In this document: positions 22,707 to 35,400 of the stretch, piece by piece
Layout of the letters: each line of letters starts with the position of its first letter
Numbering within the stretch: the stretch's first letter is position 1
From: Phyto melanocephala
Lineage: Eukaryota > Arthropoda > Insecta > Diptera > Rhinophoridae
Assembly (NCBI GenBank): GCA_941918925.1
Contig: OW799234.1
Span: forward strand, 67,389,043 to 67,453,042
Direction of reading: 5' to 3'
Length of the DNA stretch: 64,000 bases
The notes under the pieces: generated by a model
Database searches by the model: none
What the model saw: only the letters and a program-made list of their open reading frames with translations
What the model was told of the DNA's origin: nothing
Translations under genes and position numbers: made by a program

Positions 22707-23103
22707 CCTTATTGATGCGGTTTTAAATATTTTCATGTGAGCCACTAGTACACAGAATATAAAGCTGCCTTGGTGTCACTTATTTCAAACTCCGAGGTGT
22801 TGGTGCTGTTTAGACGTAGAAACTTGGTTTCCCGGTGCTGTATATATCCGGAGCAAAGTTACTAGTCTTAATTTAATTTTAATGCCATATCCGAGAAATT
22901 ATGTACCTTATTGATGCGGTTTTAAATATTTTCATGTGAGCCACTAGTACACAGAATATAAAGCTGCCTTGGTGTCACTTATTTCAAACTCCGAGGTGTT
23001 GGTGCTGTTTAGACGTAGAAACTTGGTTTCCCGGTGCTGTATATATCCGGAGCAAAGTTAAAAGTCTTAATTTAATTTTAATGCCATATCCGAGAAATTA
23101 TGA
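22707..23103. repeat. 199-bp tandem duplication
   Basis: Two consecutive copies of a 199-bp unit (22707-22905 and 22906-23103/4) starting CCTTATTGATGCGG. I see only a CT versus AA difference (near 22862 and 23060), so the duplication is recent. The unit has no open frame of note. Confidence 0.9.
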
Positions 23104-23689
23104 GCGAGCAGACATATGTGATCAGTCGAGTTCTTTGAGTTGCCTATGCCTGCCATATTTTATAGAGACTGAAAGCTGTCTTCGATCTTGCAGTGTTATT
23201 AGATCATAAACCTAATTTTATTCAATATATTTCTGTTACTTTTAACAAATCAAATGCAGTTCCTAGATTTATAAGATGCTGGGCAAAGGGGCCTTATCTA
23301 TAGTACGGTTCAATAATATTGTATTCTACGTACAATATTTACAACAATAGCATTTAATATGTACAAAAATAATTCCTGTTATTTTGTCTTCGTGGCCTAC
23401 AGTGGAATCCGTTAAACACTAGCACACTTGCTCTCATAATGCTACCAATACCAAAAAATCAAATGTTACATTTGATTTCAATAAAAAGTATCTATGCTCT
23501 GATTTCTAGATTGACAACATCTCTTTTAATTTATCATCTAGTTCTAAACGTTATTTTTATTCCATTTCTATTAAGGTTTTTAGAACAAGTTATTATTATT
23601 ATTATTATTATTATTAGTATTATTTATTAGTATTATTATACTTTAAATTACACTTTGGTTACTTAAGTTTACATTTTTCTATTTCTGCT

Positions 23690-26480
23690 CTAAGATTCTA
23701 AGTTATTTACATTGTTTCTTACAAAATTTACACAATCTCTTTTAAAAATGAATTCATTTGTTTCATCTTTGGTATTATTTGGTAACGAGTTATATAATTG
23801 TAGTCCTTTATAGAAAAGTGAACGCTGCATCGCTGTCGTGTTTACTCGTTGCAGTCTAAAGTCTCTCGCATTTCTTAGCCCATATGGTTGCATATCTCTC
23901 ACATAATTAATTTGCTCACATAGATATTCTGGCGCCTATCCCATTTTCATCTTTTGTATAAAAAGTAAGGTATTTAATTCCAATCGTTGATTTATTTTTA
24001 ACCACATAAGGATATTTAACATTATCTCAATTGGAGTATAAATGTTACATTTCAAAATTGTTCTCATTGCTTTATTTTGTAATTTTTGTAGTCTTTCAAT
24101 TTGCGTTTTCGTACAACATGTATAAATTATTGTTGAACCAAATTCAAAATGTGGTTTAATAATCGTATTATATATATTAATTGCTGTTATTGTTGAAACA
24201 TTATTTCTAATTCTTTTAAAAAACCCAATTTTTTACCAATTTTTCGACAAATATAGTCCATGTGTTCTTTAAATTTAAGTTCTTTATCAATTATAAAACC
24301 AAGATATTTTATTTGTTCGACTTTTTCAATTACTTCGTTATTAATTATAAAGTCACTATTACTAGTCATGTTTATTTCTATTATTTTCGTTTTTGCTTCA
24401 TTTAATTTTAATTTGTTCATATTTAACCAAATAATTATATTGTTTATGTCCTGCATCATATTATTGTGACACTGTTCTTCATTAACTCCTTCTGTAAATA
24501 TTAAAGTATCATCCGCGTATAAAATTACTTCACTTTTTGTCAAAATGTTCGGCATATCATTTATGTAAATACTAAACAATAGTGCACCTAAGATTGATCC
24601 TTGCGGAACACCAAATTCATTTTCAATGGAATCAGATTGTACACCATTAACAGTTGTTTTTTGTTTTCTATTTGCTAAGTAGGATTTAAACCATTTAAGT
24701 TCTATATTCTGTATTCCGTACATATGAAGTTTTTTAAACATAATTTTTCTATCAATTGTCTCAAACGCTCTTTTAAAGTCCAAAAAAATTGCCATAATTT
24801 TTCTATTTTTTTCTATTTTTTTCCATCGATTTATGACATAATTTACTGCAGTTTCACATGAAAAATTTTTCATGTAACCAGACTGGTATTTTGATAACAA
24901 AGAATTTCTTTCTATATAGCTTTCCAATTGATCTTTCACAACCTTTTCCAGTATTTTTTCACAAGTTTTTAAAGTATTTATAGGACGGAATTCTTCACAC
25001 TTTTTTGTATTTGTCACTTTTTCAATAGGTATTATTATTGTTTCTTTCCAGTTTTCTGGGAATTCTCCATTTTTTAGCGATTTATTAATTATATTTAATA
25101 AAATATTTCCCGTTATGTTCCAATTGTCAATAATAATTTTATTTGATATTTTTGTATAATCTGGCTTATTGTTAAGTTGCTTTATTGTGTTTTTAAGTTC
25201 TAAGATTGTTATTGCACGAAATTTGAAATTATGACTAGTATTATTAATATTGTTTACGTATTGCACTTCTTCGATCGAGTCTCTTATTGCTGTTATACTA
25301 CTTACAAAATAATTATTAAATTGACTAGCTATTTGATTGTTTTCTTTATATTCTATTTGGTTAAATATCACAGTTTTTATCACAGATTGTTCTTTTTTAT
25401 CACTAAAGCTTTTATTTCCTTCCACATTTGTTTTTGATCTTTGGCATTGTTTATTTTATTGTTTATATAGTTATGTTTCGCATTTTCAATTTTTACTTTA
25501 TAAAGGTTTCTAACCGATCTATAGTTTGCCCATGCTTCAGTTGTGTTTTCAATCCTTGCTATTTGTTGTTTTAAAATTTTATCTTTTTTTAATAAGCGAA
25601 GTTCATTATTAAACCATTGATTCACATTATTTGTATTAGTAATTGTTCTTTTTATTGTAAATTTGTTTATTACCGCTTCGAGACAGTTATCTAACATATA
25701 TGCGTTTTCATTGACATCACCGTTTTCTTTATAATCTATTATTGCACTCAGATTTCTATTAAAGTTATTTTTATTATATTTGAATATTTTATGGGTTTCT
25801 ATTGTTGTATCTTTCTGAAAATTCATTTCACATTCAATATTTATATATAGAGACTCGTGATCAGCTATGTTATTGTTATTAATTTCTACGGTTACTTTAT
25901 GGCTATTTGTTAACACATAATCAATTAAAGTATTAGTATCATTTGTTATTCGCGTAAAACTATTAACGATTTGTTTTAAACCATGATCATTTAAATTGTT
26001 TTCTATTCTGTTTTTATAGCAAATATTTTCAATCCAATCTATGTTAAAGTCTCCACAAATTATAATATCACAGTAGCTTTCACAAATTATTTCTAACATT
26101 TTTTCAAATATATCACAAAATTCTGATTTCTTGCAACTCGGTGATCTGTATACTGCTACAATTATCATACGAATACTATCATATTCAGCAGTGCAAACCA
26201 AAATCCAGTATTTATAATCTTCAAATTTTTCCAATATTTTATTCACCTTCCATGTTTTTTTGTAATAAATTATAACGCCTCCTGTTTTTGTAGAATTAGA
26301 TAAACATACTATGTGCCCATAATCTTGTAGCATAATTTCACTTTCATTTACTTTATTTGTTAAATGTGTTTCTGACAATATAATAAACTCTAGATTTTCT
26401 GATGCCGCAATTACTTCTATTTGACTGAAGTTATTAGTTAATCCTTGTACATTTGTATAAAGTGCGCGTAAATTCTGTGA
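23690..26480 (-). pseudogene. LINE ORF2: endonuclease and reverse transcriptase
   Basis: The endonuclease starts LRALYTNVQGLTN and continues with ILSETHLTN (catalytic Glu), GGVIIYYKK, VYRSPSC, CGDFNIDWIE (catalytic Asp/Asn), TLIDYVLTN and IADHESLY (catalytic Asp-His). A frame change at about 25400 leads into the reverse transcriptase: ENWKETIIIPI, EEFRPINTLKTCEKILEKVV, QSGYMKNFSCETAV, MAIFLDFKRAFETIDR, FGVPQGSILGALLFSIYIND and VILYADDTLIF (the YADD catalytic box). After 24187 a second frame change leads to YNTIIKPHFEFGSTI and a C-terminus with LFYKGLQLYNSLPN. At least two shifts and one stop; otherwise well preserved. Plus-strand frames here are shadows. Confidence 0.9.
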
Positions 26481-26504
26481 TTGTGTACCTAAATTCTGTG
26501 ATTG

Positions 26505-26997
26505 TTACATTGCAAACCCCATTCTTTTCATTTTCATATTTAATTTATTTTGATACACTTGGCATTCTCTATCATTAGTATAGTGATTTTCATCTAATCC
26601 CATATTTAGATAGTTATTTGCTTTTATACAATTAATACACTTATTGATTTGATCCTTGTTGCATTCCTTCGATTTATGTTCGCCGTGACATTTTAAGCAC
26701 ACTTCTTTGTTTTTGCATTCTTTTGCTAAGTGATTGATTGTATCCTTTACATTTTAAACACTGTATAACATCGGTACCATCAAAAACTCTACATCTCTCC
26801 CATCCTAGATTAACTCTTTGCTCTGTAATCACTTTGGTATATGTTTCTTCATCCACTATTAATTTGACAGTATATATTGTTTTATTGTTTCTTTTATATT
26901 CGTATTTTTGTATTATTTTAAATTCACCATTACTAATCATTGAATTTTGTTTTCGCAATTTTTCAATTATTTCAACTTCCGTATAGTTAAAAGTCAT
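26505..26997 (-). pseudogene. LINE ORF1 with CCHC zinc knuckles
   Basis: Two overlapping frames form one broken ORF1. The first (26997-26674) has a segment reading VNLGWERCRVFDGTD followed by the first knuckle CLKCKGYNQSLSK. After a frameshift the second (26702-26505) carries CLKCHGEHKSKEC and a Cys-rich CINC segment. Such knuckles bind LINE RNA. The N-terminal part of a usual ORF1 is absent, so the insertion is probably 5' truncated near 27005. Confidence 0.75.
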
Positions 26998-27287
26998 GCC
27001 AACTCTGATCCGTTTTTAAGAATATAATAAAATTTATCAATGTACTGATTTTTATTTCAATGTCAATACTGCGAAATCTAAAATAATGTTATATGTGATA
27101 AACTAAAATTCTGTACCAGATATGTACTGTCGAAATTCGAAAAGCATCTTGAATTCATAGACTTAAATATATAAATAAATCGATGTCCTGTTTGATGCTG
27201 CCTATCACGTTTGTTGCCTCTAACATTATCACGTGGAGTACCATGTTGAATAGAAGCGGGCGCAGAACACAAAGGCATAACATAATA

Positions 27288-28154
27288 ATGGGTGATTGAA
27301 GTAGAGATACTGTTTTTTAATAGCTTTTTTTTTGACAGATCACGTGTGAATCGTGTCATGCTGTCATGTTATTTCTGTTTAGTATTGTTTGGTATTTCAT
27401 AATGGAAAGACTTACGTCTGAACAACGTTTACAAATCGTTCAATTTTATTACGAAAATTCTCGTTCTGTGAGGAATGTGTTTCGTGCACTTCGCTCAATT
27501 TATCAGGCAAATTTTGTTCAGCGATGAGGCCCATTTCTGCTGCATTTGGGACAAAGAGCAACCTGAAGAGATTCAATAACTGCCACTTCATCCAGAAAAA
27601 ACAAAGGTTTGATGAAGTTTGGGAGCCGGTATGCTGGTGCGAACGTAACCGTCAATGGCGATCGTTATCGTGCCATGATAACCGACTATTTGATGCCTGA
27701 AATTGATGCTCGTGATCTCGGTGACATTTGGTTTTAGCAAGACAGTGCCACTTCCCACACATCGCATCAATCAATGGATTTATTGAGAGAACACTTCGGT
27801 GTACGCAGTGATATCACACTAAGATCGTGTGATATCACACCATTAGACCTTTATCCTGTGGGGATATGTAAAGTTTATGCAGACAAACCCGCTTCGATTC
27901 AGTCCTTAGAGAAAAACATCACGCGTGTCATTCGCCAGTTACCAGTCGAAATGCTCGAACGAGTCAACGAAAATTGGACTCTTCGAATGGACCATCTGCG
28001 ACGTAGCAACGGCCAACATTTGATAGACATAATCTTTAAAAAAGAAATGCCAAAGAATGTTCTTTCAATTGATAATAAACATTCCCCATTAAATTTGAAT
28101 TTTCTGTGCTTTTTTTCTTTAAAAAAGGAGGGAACCTTAAAATGGATCACGCCG
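27288..28154 (+). mobile_element. mariner relic
   Basis: Starts ATGGGTGATTG after TA (27286-27287) and ends near a matching inverted GGCGTGATCC before TA at 28155. The transposase begins at 27402 (MERLTSEQRLQIVQFYYENS, the usual mariner N-terminus). An internal deletion near 27505 fuses it to the catalytic part, which reads VNGDRYRAMITDYL, QDSATSHTSHQSMDLL and RSCDITPLDLYPVGI, ending at about 28054. Stops include one in place of the Gln before QDSA. Confidence 0.85.
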
Positions 28155-28156
28155 TA

Positions 28157-28579
28157 TTTATGATGAATGCCCAGCAAAGAAAGACATGTAAAAAAAAAAG
28201 TGAATGCATAAGTTCAACCCATGGCGAAGTAATTCAATTTAATTATAATTTATATTAATAAAATTCACTTCATTCCAACAAGTGCATAGAACGCATTTGT
28301 AGTTGATGGAAAGAAACCCATGTTTGTTTGTTTACATGAATTGTATGCATGTGCATGTATTTTAAAGCACATCATAAATGGCTAACAATTATGGATTTGG
28401 AGAAGGCATTCTTTATGCCTCCTCTGGCACTTATCAGTTAGAAGTCAAGAAAAATGTTATTAGCATTGAAAAAATAAAATACTAAAAAAGTATCTACATA
28501 CTAACAAAATGTATACTAATGACATGTCAAATCAAATGTACACAAATATGAAATATGTATGCACTTAAACTAAAAAAAC
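28157..28579. other. AT-rich non-coding stretch
   Basis: No feature recognised between the mariner and the family B palindrome. Confidence 0.4.
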
Positions 28580-30212
28580 CAGTAAGAGTGCTATATTCGG
28601 CCGTGCCGAATCTTATATACCCTTCACAACGTGTAGTCATGCAATAACAGTAGTTTGTGTCACCATTCATCCCATATGAAATACGTACATACATATATAA
28701 AAACATCCCATTGTAAAATTAAAAATTCACGTATGTATGTTAAAAAAACAAAAAAAAAAAAAAAAAAAAAAATTTAAAAAAAAATTAAAAAAAAAAATTT
28801 AAAAAAAAAATTATTATATATATAATATATATAAAACAAAAAAAAAATTTAAAAAAAAATAATAAAAATATAAATAATATATTAAATAAAAAATAAAAAA
28901 AAAAATTAAAAAAAAAATTAAAAAAAAATTGAAAAAAAATTTTTTTTGGCTCAGCTGGGATTCGGTGCCACGTTTTCTCTAACCAGTATACATGTTTGTA
29001 TTTATGTATGTTGTTGTTGTAATGTTGTTTTTGTGAAAAAAAAAATCGAGGTGGTCGTGGGTTTTTGCTCATATCTCAGTTGTTTATGTACCGATGTTTC
29101 TGATTTTCAATACCTATCTACTCCCGAATATTTCTAATATTTTAATACCTTACCCGGGTCCAACCTATGTCGGGGGGCTTCAAAAAGTTGATTTCAACAT
29201 ACACACGGACAGACGGACAGACTGACAGAGCTTAATCGACTCCCCTATTCATAAGCTTTCAGAAAATATATACTTTATGGGGTCGGAAATGAAAATTGTA
29301 GAAATTTCACACGGAATGACAAACCTATATATACCCTTTTTATACCCTTCACACAGTGAAAAAGGGTATATATAGGTTTGTCATTCCGTGTGAAATTTCT
29401 ACAATTTTCATTTCCGACCCCATAAAGTATGTATTTTCTGAAAGCTTATGAATAGAGGAGTCGATTAAGCCCTGACCGTCTGTCCGTCTGACCGTCTGTC
29501 CGTGTGTATGTTGAAATCAACTTTTTGAAGCCCCCCGACATAGGTTGGACCCGGGTAAGGTATTAAAATATCAGAAATATTCGGGAGTAGATCGGTATTG
29601 AAAATCAGAAACATCGGTATATAAACAACTGAGATATGAGCAAAAACCCACGACCACCTCGATTTTTTTTTCACAAAAGCAACATTACAACAACAACATA
29701 CATACATACAAACGTGTATACTGGTTAGAGAAAACGTGGCATCGAATCCCAGCTGAGCCCAAAAATTTTTTTTTTAATTTTTTTTTTAAATTTTTTTTTT
29801 ATTTTTTTTTATTTTTTATTTAATATATTATTTATATTTTTATTATTTTTTTTTTTAATTTTTTTTTTTTAATATTTTTTTTATTTTTTTTTGTTTTGTA
29901 TATATTATATACATAATAATTTTTAAAAAAATTTTTTTTTTTTAATTTTTTTTTTTTAATTTTTTTTTTAAATTTTTTTTTAAAATTTTTTTTTTTTTTT
30001 TTTGTTTTTTTTAACATTCATACGTGAATTTATAATTTTACAATGGGACGTTTTTATATATGTATGTTTTTATATGTATGTACGTATTTCATATGGGATG
30101 AATGGTGACACAAACCACTGTTATTGCATGAATTCACGTTGTGAAGGGTATATAAGATTCGGCACGGCCGAATATAGCGCTCTTACTTGTTCACTGTGTG
30201 AAGGGTATAAAA
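28580..30212 (-). repeat. Family B element split by a second family B element
   Basis: The outer copy runs on the minus strand: its 3' end (inverse of CTCTTACT with hairpin ATTCGGC/GCCGAAT) is at 28580, and its body extends to 29340. Its last 22 bp, TTTTATACCCTTCACACAGTGA read on the minus side, resume at 30191-30212. The inner copy 29341-30190 sits in the T-run of the 5' hairpin. Open frames over the A/T tract (28785-29072) are low-complexity noise. Confidence 0.85.
29341..30190 (+). repeat. Family B element, full length, inserted in the preceding copy
   Basis: Begins TATACCCTTCACACAGTG, forms a 5' hairpin with AAAAAGGGTATA, has (GTCY)n at about 29470-29510, an 'ggctcagctgggattcgatgcc' block in inverted order relative to its neighbour, a long poly-T/poly-A tract, then GTTGTGAAGGGTATATAAG, the GC-rich hairpin and terminal CTCTTACTTGT. 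Comparison with the split host copy shows insertion between T residues without a longer duplication, the pattern reported for Helentrons. Confidence 0.85.
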
Positions 30213-30767
30213 ACACACATTCTCATACAAAAACAAATCACATTAATATGTATAGATACAGAAATATGAATTAAAGTAAACAAAAACAACGACATGTAGG
30301 TAAAAAGAATAACTTGTGATACATAAAATCATAAGGATTATTAGGTTAAATAAATTACAACAAAAAAAAAAGTAAAAACCAAACTCATTATAGATACAAA
30401 CCTGCCGTAGGCTAAACGTTGTCATTTAAAGATATAAACGAGGATATACTACCCACATTACAGGATGTTTTATCCTGTAAGAGAAGGAAGACATAAATAT
30501 AAAACATGAAGAAAAAATTAATATTTCGAACAAATGTGTATCATCATTTCATCAATGTCTGTCTCCTCGTTAAACCAAATCTTACTAAACAGTTTATTAT
30601 TGTTTTATTTAATATGTAAGTATGTAACATAATATTAAGAGCTTAAAAATTTAAATATGCATACATTTAAGATTATAATAAATGCTTTAACTTTTTATCT
30701 CACATTGTTGTTGTTGTTGTTGATGTTTTCAACCTGATGAAATATCCATTAATCTCTAGTGTCTTTG
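30213..30767. other. AT-rich non-coding stretch
   Basis: Nothing recognised except a (GTT)n tract at about 30706-30722. Confidence 0.4.
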
Positions 30768-31285
30768 TACCCTTCACACGACGACAGTGAAAAAGGGTAT
30801 AAATATATAGGTTTGTCATTTGGTGTGAAATTTCTACAATTTTCATTCCCCACTTCATCAAGTATATGGGAGTCGATTAAGCACTATCCGCCTGTTCTTT
30901 TGTCCGTGTGTATGTTGAAATCAACTTATTGACGCCCCCCGAAATCGCCTAAGCCCGCGTGAGGTATTAAATAATCAGAAATATTTGAGAGCAGAGCGGT
31001 ATTAAAAATCAGAAAAATCGGTACATAAACAACTGAGATATGAGGAAAAAACCTCGACCACCTCGGTTTTTTTTAACACAATAACAACATACATACAAAC
31101 GTTATATACTGGTTACAGTAAACGTGGCATCGAAGCCCAGCTGAGCCAAAACAAAAATTTTCTTTTTTTAGTTTTTTATTTTATTTGAAACATACATACG
31201 TAAACTCAATTTATGATTTTACAATGGGACGTTTTTTTCTATGTATGTTTTTATATATTTGTACGTATTTCATATCACTGAGATG
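30768..31285 (+). repeat. Family B element, diverged, truncated at the Gypsy insertion
   Basis: Starts TACCCTTCACACGACG and carries the conserved 'tttctacaattttcatt', 'gtccgtgtgtatgttgaaatc' and 'gtggcatcgaagcccagctgag' blocks. It stops near 'cgtatttcatat' before its expected 3' hairpin, which is not found beyond the Gypsy element either. Confidence 0.75.
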
Positions 31286-31290
31286 ATATG

Positions 31291-31496
31291 TGTTATGTTT
31301 CTTTATACTCACGTTGTGATATAACTATAGAAACAATCTTAATATTTGAATAGTCTTGTAATTCAATCTTTATTGACTCTCTAGTGCAAATATCAAACTT
31401 AGAATGAATAAATAAAGATAAATGCAATTATACCGTTACACAGACTACCAAGTCACCACAGGGTAATACCGACTTCATTCTTTGGCATTGCCAACA
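31291..31496 (-). repeat. Gypsy 3' LTR
   Basis: On the minus strand it starts TGTTGGCAATGCC and ends ATAACA. It differs from the other LTR at one base by eye (plus-strand 'gtgatataac' versus 'gtgatttaac'), implying recent insertion. The pol reading frame stops inside it at 31475. Confidence 0.95.
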
Positions 31497-32332
31497 TCTC
31501 CCTTTGTTTTAGATATGTAATACGGGGCCCAAAATGGAGGCTTCCGATTTCTGCTGGATCTTCTTAATATTAAACTGGGGTTTGCAGAAACGTTGGACTC
31601 ATGAGCAACAGTAGAACTCAGTTTTGGTGGATTCATTTGAGGTAGTTGGTTTGAAGTATACGGCTGTTGTTCACTAAATTGAGGTTGTGCTGAAGGTTTA
31701 ACTGGAATGCATGACGGTGATTCAATAGGTTGGTGGTTTTCTGAAATGTTATTGAAATTATTTTGTAGTTCTAAATCCTGTTGGGAAGTTTCCATTACTT
31801 CGGGTACATTTATGTCCTCTATAGAATTATAAGATGTTGGCTGTAACTGAAAACAATCCAAAAAATCAGATAATTGTGACGTTTTTGATTCAGAATATTT
31901 AGATTCAGAAAAATCTGGTCTTAGTTGGTTAGCATGACATTTAATAAGACGAAAATTTATATTATTATTAATTTTAACCTCGTACATGACTTTGCCAATT
32001 TTCTTCACGATTATGCCATGCGACCAATTCATTTGATTCCTCTTATACACTTTGGCTAAAACTTTTTGCCCAACATCATAAGTTCTTTCTTTAGCTCCAT
32101 ATTGATTATTGAATTGGGATTCCATTTTTCGGTCACGAATGGGTATGTCCTTTTTTGGTTTTCTTAGTAGGTCAAGATTTATTCTTAGTTTTCTCCCTAC
32201 GAACAATTCAGCTGGAGTTTTTCCCGTTGTTTTATTTGGTGAGGATCGATAACACATAAGGAACGTATTTAGATTTTCTTTTGCTGTTGCTGAACCTTCC
32301 AGTTTTTTCAATGCTCGTTTAAGTGTATCCAC
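31475..32332 (-). pseudogene. Gypsy pol: integrase C-terminal part (after the frameshift)
   Basis: This frame continues the integrase: upstream of its first Met the translation has APYHPQSNGQAERFV with the catalytic Glu, then DTLKRALKKLEG, the SPNKTTGKTPAELFVGR segment typical of Gypsy integrases, and a C-terminal segment with WSHGIIVKKIGKVMYEV that may be the chromatin-targeting or GPY/F-like module. A Ser/Pro/Gln-rich tail follows and the stop lies within the 3' LTR. It is separated from the main frame by a one-base shift at about 32405. Confidence 0.9.
31497..31510 (-). other. Polypurine tract
   Basis: On the minus strand AAAACAAAGGGAGA lies directly before the 3' LTR, the expected plus-strand priming site for reverse transcription. 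Confidence 0.8.
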
Positions 32333-32400
32333 AAACCTTTCAGCTTGCCCATTCGATTGTGGGTGGTATGGCGCTGTAAATATGTGTTGAATCCCGTTTT

Positions 32401-35400
32401 CTAAACAAAAGTGGTAAACATATGGCTTGAAAATTGTGTGCCATTATCACTCACAATCAATTCTGGATTTCCAAACGTAGTTGTAAAATCCTTAAGGCAC
32501 TCAATGATAATAGATGATGAAATTGACTTAATCTGATATATTTGAGGCCATTTGGAATATGCATCTACCATAATAAAGTAGTAAAAATTATCCACTGGTC
32601 CAGCTATATCTATATGTATCCGTTGCATTGGTCGATTTGCCATTGGCCAAGAGTGCAATGTAGTTTTTTGTAAACTTTTTGCTACTGATGAACATTTTGA
32701 ACAGTTCTGAACATATTTTTTTATGTCGTCATCTATGAATGGCCAGTACACGTAACTTCTTGCTAACATTTTTGTTCGCTCAATGCCATCGTGACTTTTG
32801 TGTAATTCTTTCAGAGTTTTGTTTCTGAAACATTTAGGTATAACGATTCTATCACCATACATCAAACAATTACTAACAACGGTCAAATTATCTTTTCGAG
32901 AAAAATAACATTTTAAATATGGATCATTTGTTTTAGGCCACTTACCAACTTTTAAATATTTTATAATGTTTTGAAGCTCACCATCTTCTTCTGTAGCGGC
33001 TTGAATCATATTAAAAGTTATGGGTAAAGCTTTCATATTGTCTTCAATCACCAACTTTATATCTTTCTCTAATTGGACACAGGATACTACCATATCTTCC
33101 TTAGATATTTGAATGTTGTTAATCAATCGTGATAAAATATCAGCAGCACCAAAATTATTCGTTGACACATATTGTAAGTCAAAATCATATGACATTAATG
33201 TCAATGCCCAACGTTGTAGACGATTTGCAGAGTGTGCCGAAATTCCTTGTTTACTTGAAAAAATAGCCAATAATGGCTTGTGATCAGTCTGAAGGATAAA
33301 TCTTCTTCCATACAAAAATTTATGGAATTTCACAACAGCAAAAACTAAAGCGAGCGCCTCCTTTTCGATTTGAGAATAATTTTTTTCTGCTGGTGTAAGA
33401 GCTCTCGAGCAGTGATATATAGCTTTTTCAGTGCCATCAGGGAAAATATGACAAATATATGCCCCTAGACCGACATTTGAAGCATCTGCAGCCACTTTGA
33501 TTTGAAGTCGCGGGTCATAATGCGTTAGCAGCAAATCCGAACATAAGAGTTGTTTAAAACGTTGAAAACTTTTTTGACATTGATGCGACCAATTCCACTT
33601 CACATTTTTCTTTAAGAGTTTGTCTAAAGGGTCTCTTAATTTTCGCATATCTGGCAGAAATTTCCCATAATAATTAACTGCTCCTAAATACGACCGTAAT
33701 TGACTAATATTTGTGGGTGGCGGCAAATCGTGAATTTGCTTAATTTTGTTTTTATCTGGAGATATGCCATTACTATCGATGTGATACCCAAGATAAGTAC
33801 ACGACGTTTTAAAAAACTGACATTTTTCAAAATTTACTGTCATATTATACATTTTCAATCTTCCTAAAACTAGACTTACAATTTTTTCGTTTTGCTCACG
33901 GTTTTGTGTTGCAATGACTACATCATCCAAGTAAGGGTAAGCACATTCAATTCCAGAAAGTATGGTTTGAATGGCCTGCTGGAATGCACCAGGTGCAGAT
34001 TTCACTCCCTGAGCTAAACGATTAAATGTATAAAGTCCACGGTGAGTATTAATGACCAATAACTTTTTAGTTTCGTCGTCAACTTCCAATTGCATATAGG
34101 CATTGTTTAAATCTATAATTGAAAATGATGAACAGTTGTTGAAATTTACAAATATATCATCTGGTAGTGGTAACGGAAAATTGTGTGGCTCAAGTTGAGC
34201 GTTGAGTCCTGTTGAATAGTCACCACAGATTCTAAGTTTACCAGATGATTTTTTTACCACAACAATAGGGGCTGCCCAATCTGAGTAATTTGTTTGCGTG
34301 ATAATGCCTTCCCGTTCTAGTGTATCGAGGGTTTCGTCCAGCGATTGTTTTACAGCGTAGGCCACTGGCCGCTTAGGACGGAATATTGGAACAGCATTTT
34401 GCTTTAATGGAAGATGTATTTTAAAATTTTTGACGTGTCCAATTTCTTCCCTGAAAACGGCTGGGAATTGTTTACGTAAGTCCATTGGTGTTAGTGAACC
34501 TTTGATATTTATTTTGTTGCACGATGTATATGAATCGACCGATTTATTCCATAAATTAAATTTGTCGATAAGATCAGATCCAAAAAGATTTAAATATGGA
34601 ATAGATGAAACTAAAATGTCACAAATAATATCGGTGTTTTTGATAGAAACCATTGCTTCAAATTCTCCCAATATATGTATGCTGTTTGTTGAAGCATCAC
34701 GAGGTTTAACCTTTGTTGTGTGTAATGAAGGCTTACCGATTTTTATCCATGTTTGCTGTGAAATAATTGTAACATCCGATCCAGTGTCATGTTGTAATTT
34801 AACATTGATGCTGTTAATGCGTATGGTTACATATCTTCTATTCTTGGTTAAAATTTTACTTGAATGCACGCTTTTAATATACCTATTTTTGTTAAATTTA
34901 AATTGTGGTTTAATTTTATTTCTTTCAGGAAAACACGAGCAAAACCCTTCTTTATGGCCTATTCTATTACACTGACTACATTTATGATTTGTATATTCGC
35001 AGTCTCGTACAAAGTGCATTTGACCACATTGCCAGCATGGACGTTTTGGCATTTGAATTGATGTGTTTTCTGTAAATTTTCCAGATTTAATTGCGTTAAT
35101 ATTTGTAGGATTAATTTCCTGAACCATGACGTCACGCTTTAAACTTTCAACACGCTCAACTTCTGCTACCAGTTTGTCTATTGTGATTGGTGAAGTATCA
35201 GTTTCACCTTCAAGCAAGGTTAAAAGCCGCGCTTTTATTTCTCTATCCTTTTCATTCTTTAAACCGTTAACAAAAATTAAGCATTTGAAGGTATTTGCAG
35301 TGCATTTGTTTAACAAAAAATTTTCGCAATGGCGATTAACAATGGCGGCATAACTTACAATGTCATCCATCTCGCCTCTTATATTTTGCATACATTTTAC

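Larger units (their letters stand above)
23594..27005 (-). mobile_element. LINE (non-LTR retrotransposon), nearly full coding region, decayed
   Basis: Reading leftward on the minus strand: ORF1 with zinc knuckles (26997-26505), ORF2 endonuclease (about 26480-25380), reverse transcriptase (25425-24187), the post-RT region and C-terminus (to about 23690), a short 3' UTR and an (AAT)n tail at 23594-23626. (TAA)-type tails occur in the I group and some CR1-like groups; the clade is not certain. A possible target duplication is GTTTTTAGAA at the tail side against GTTTTTAAGAA near 27013. The coding sequence is unusually rich in Asn, Ile and Lys. Confidence 0.85.

Noticed and set aside
28785..29072. 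Frames of Phe or Lys repeats in the A/T tracts of family B elements
   Set aside because: They are translations of poly-A/T low-complexity sequence inside a non-coding repeat.
31475..32332. An envelope gene downstream of pol
   Set aside because: The frame is the integrase C-terminus plus a Ser/Pro-rich tail; no signal peptide, furin-like site or transmembrane segment is seen.
34430..34975. 181-codon plus-strand frame inside the Gypsy element
   Set aside because: It is antisense to the intact gag/protease frame on the minus strand and has no recognised domain.
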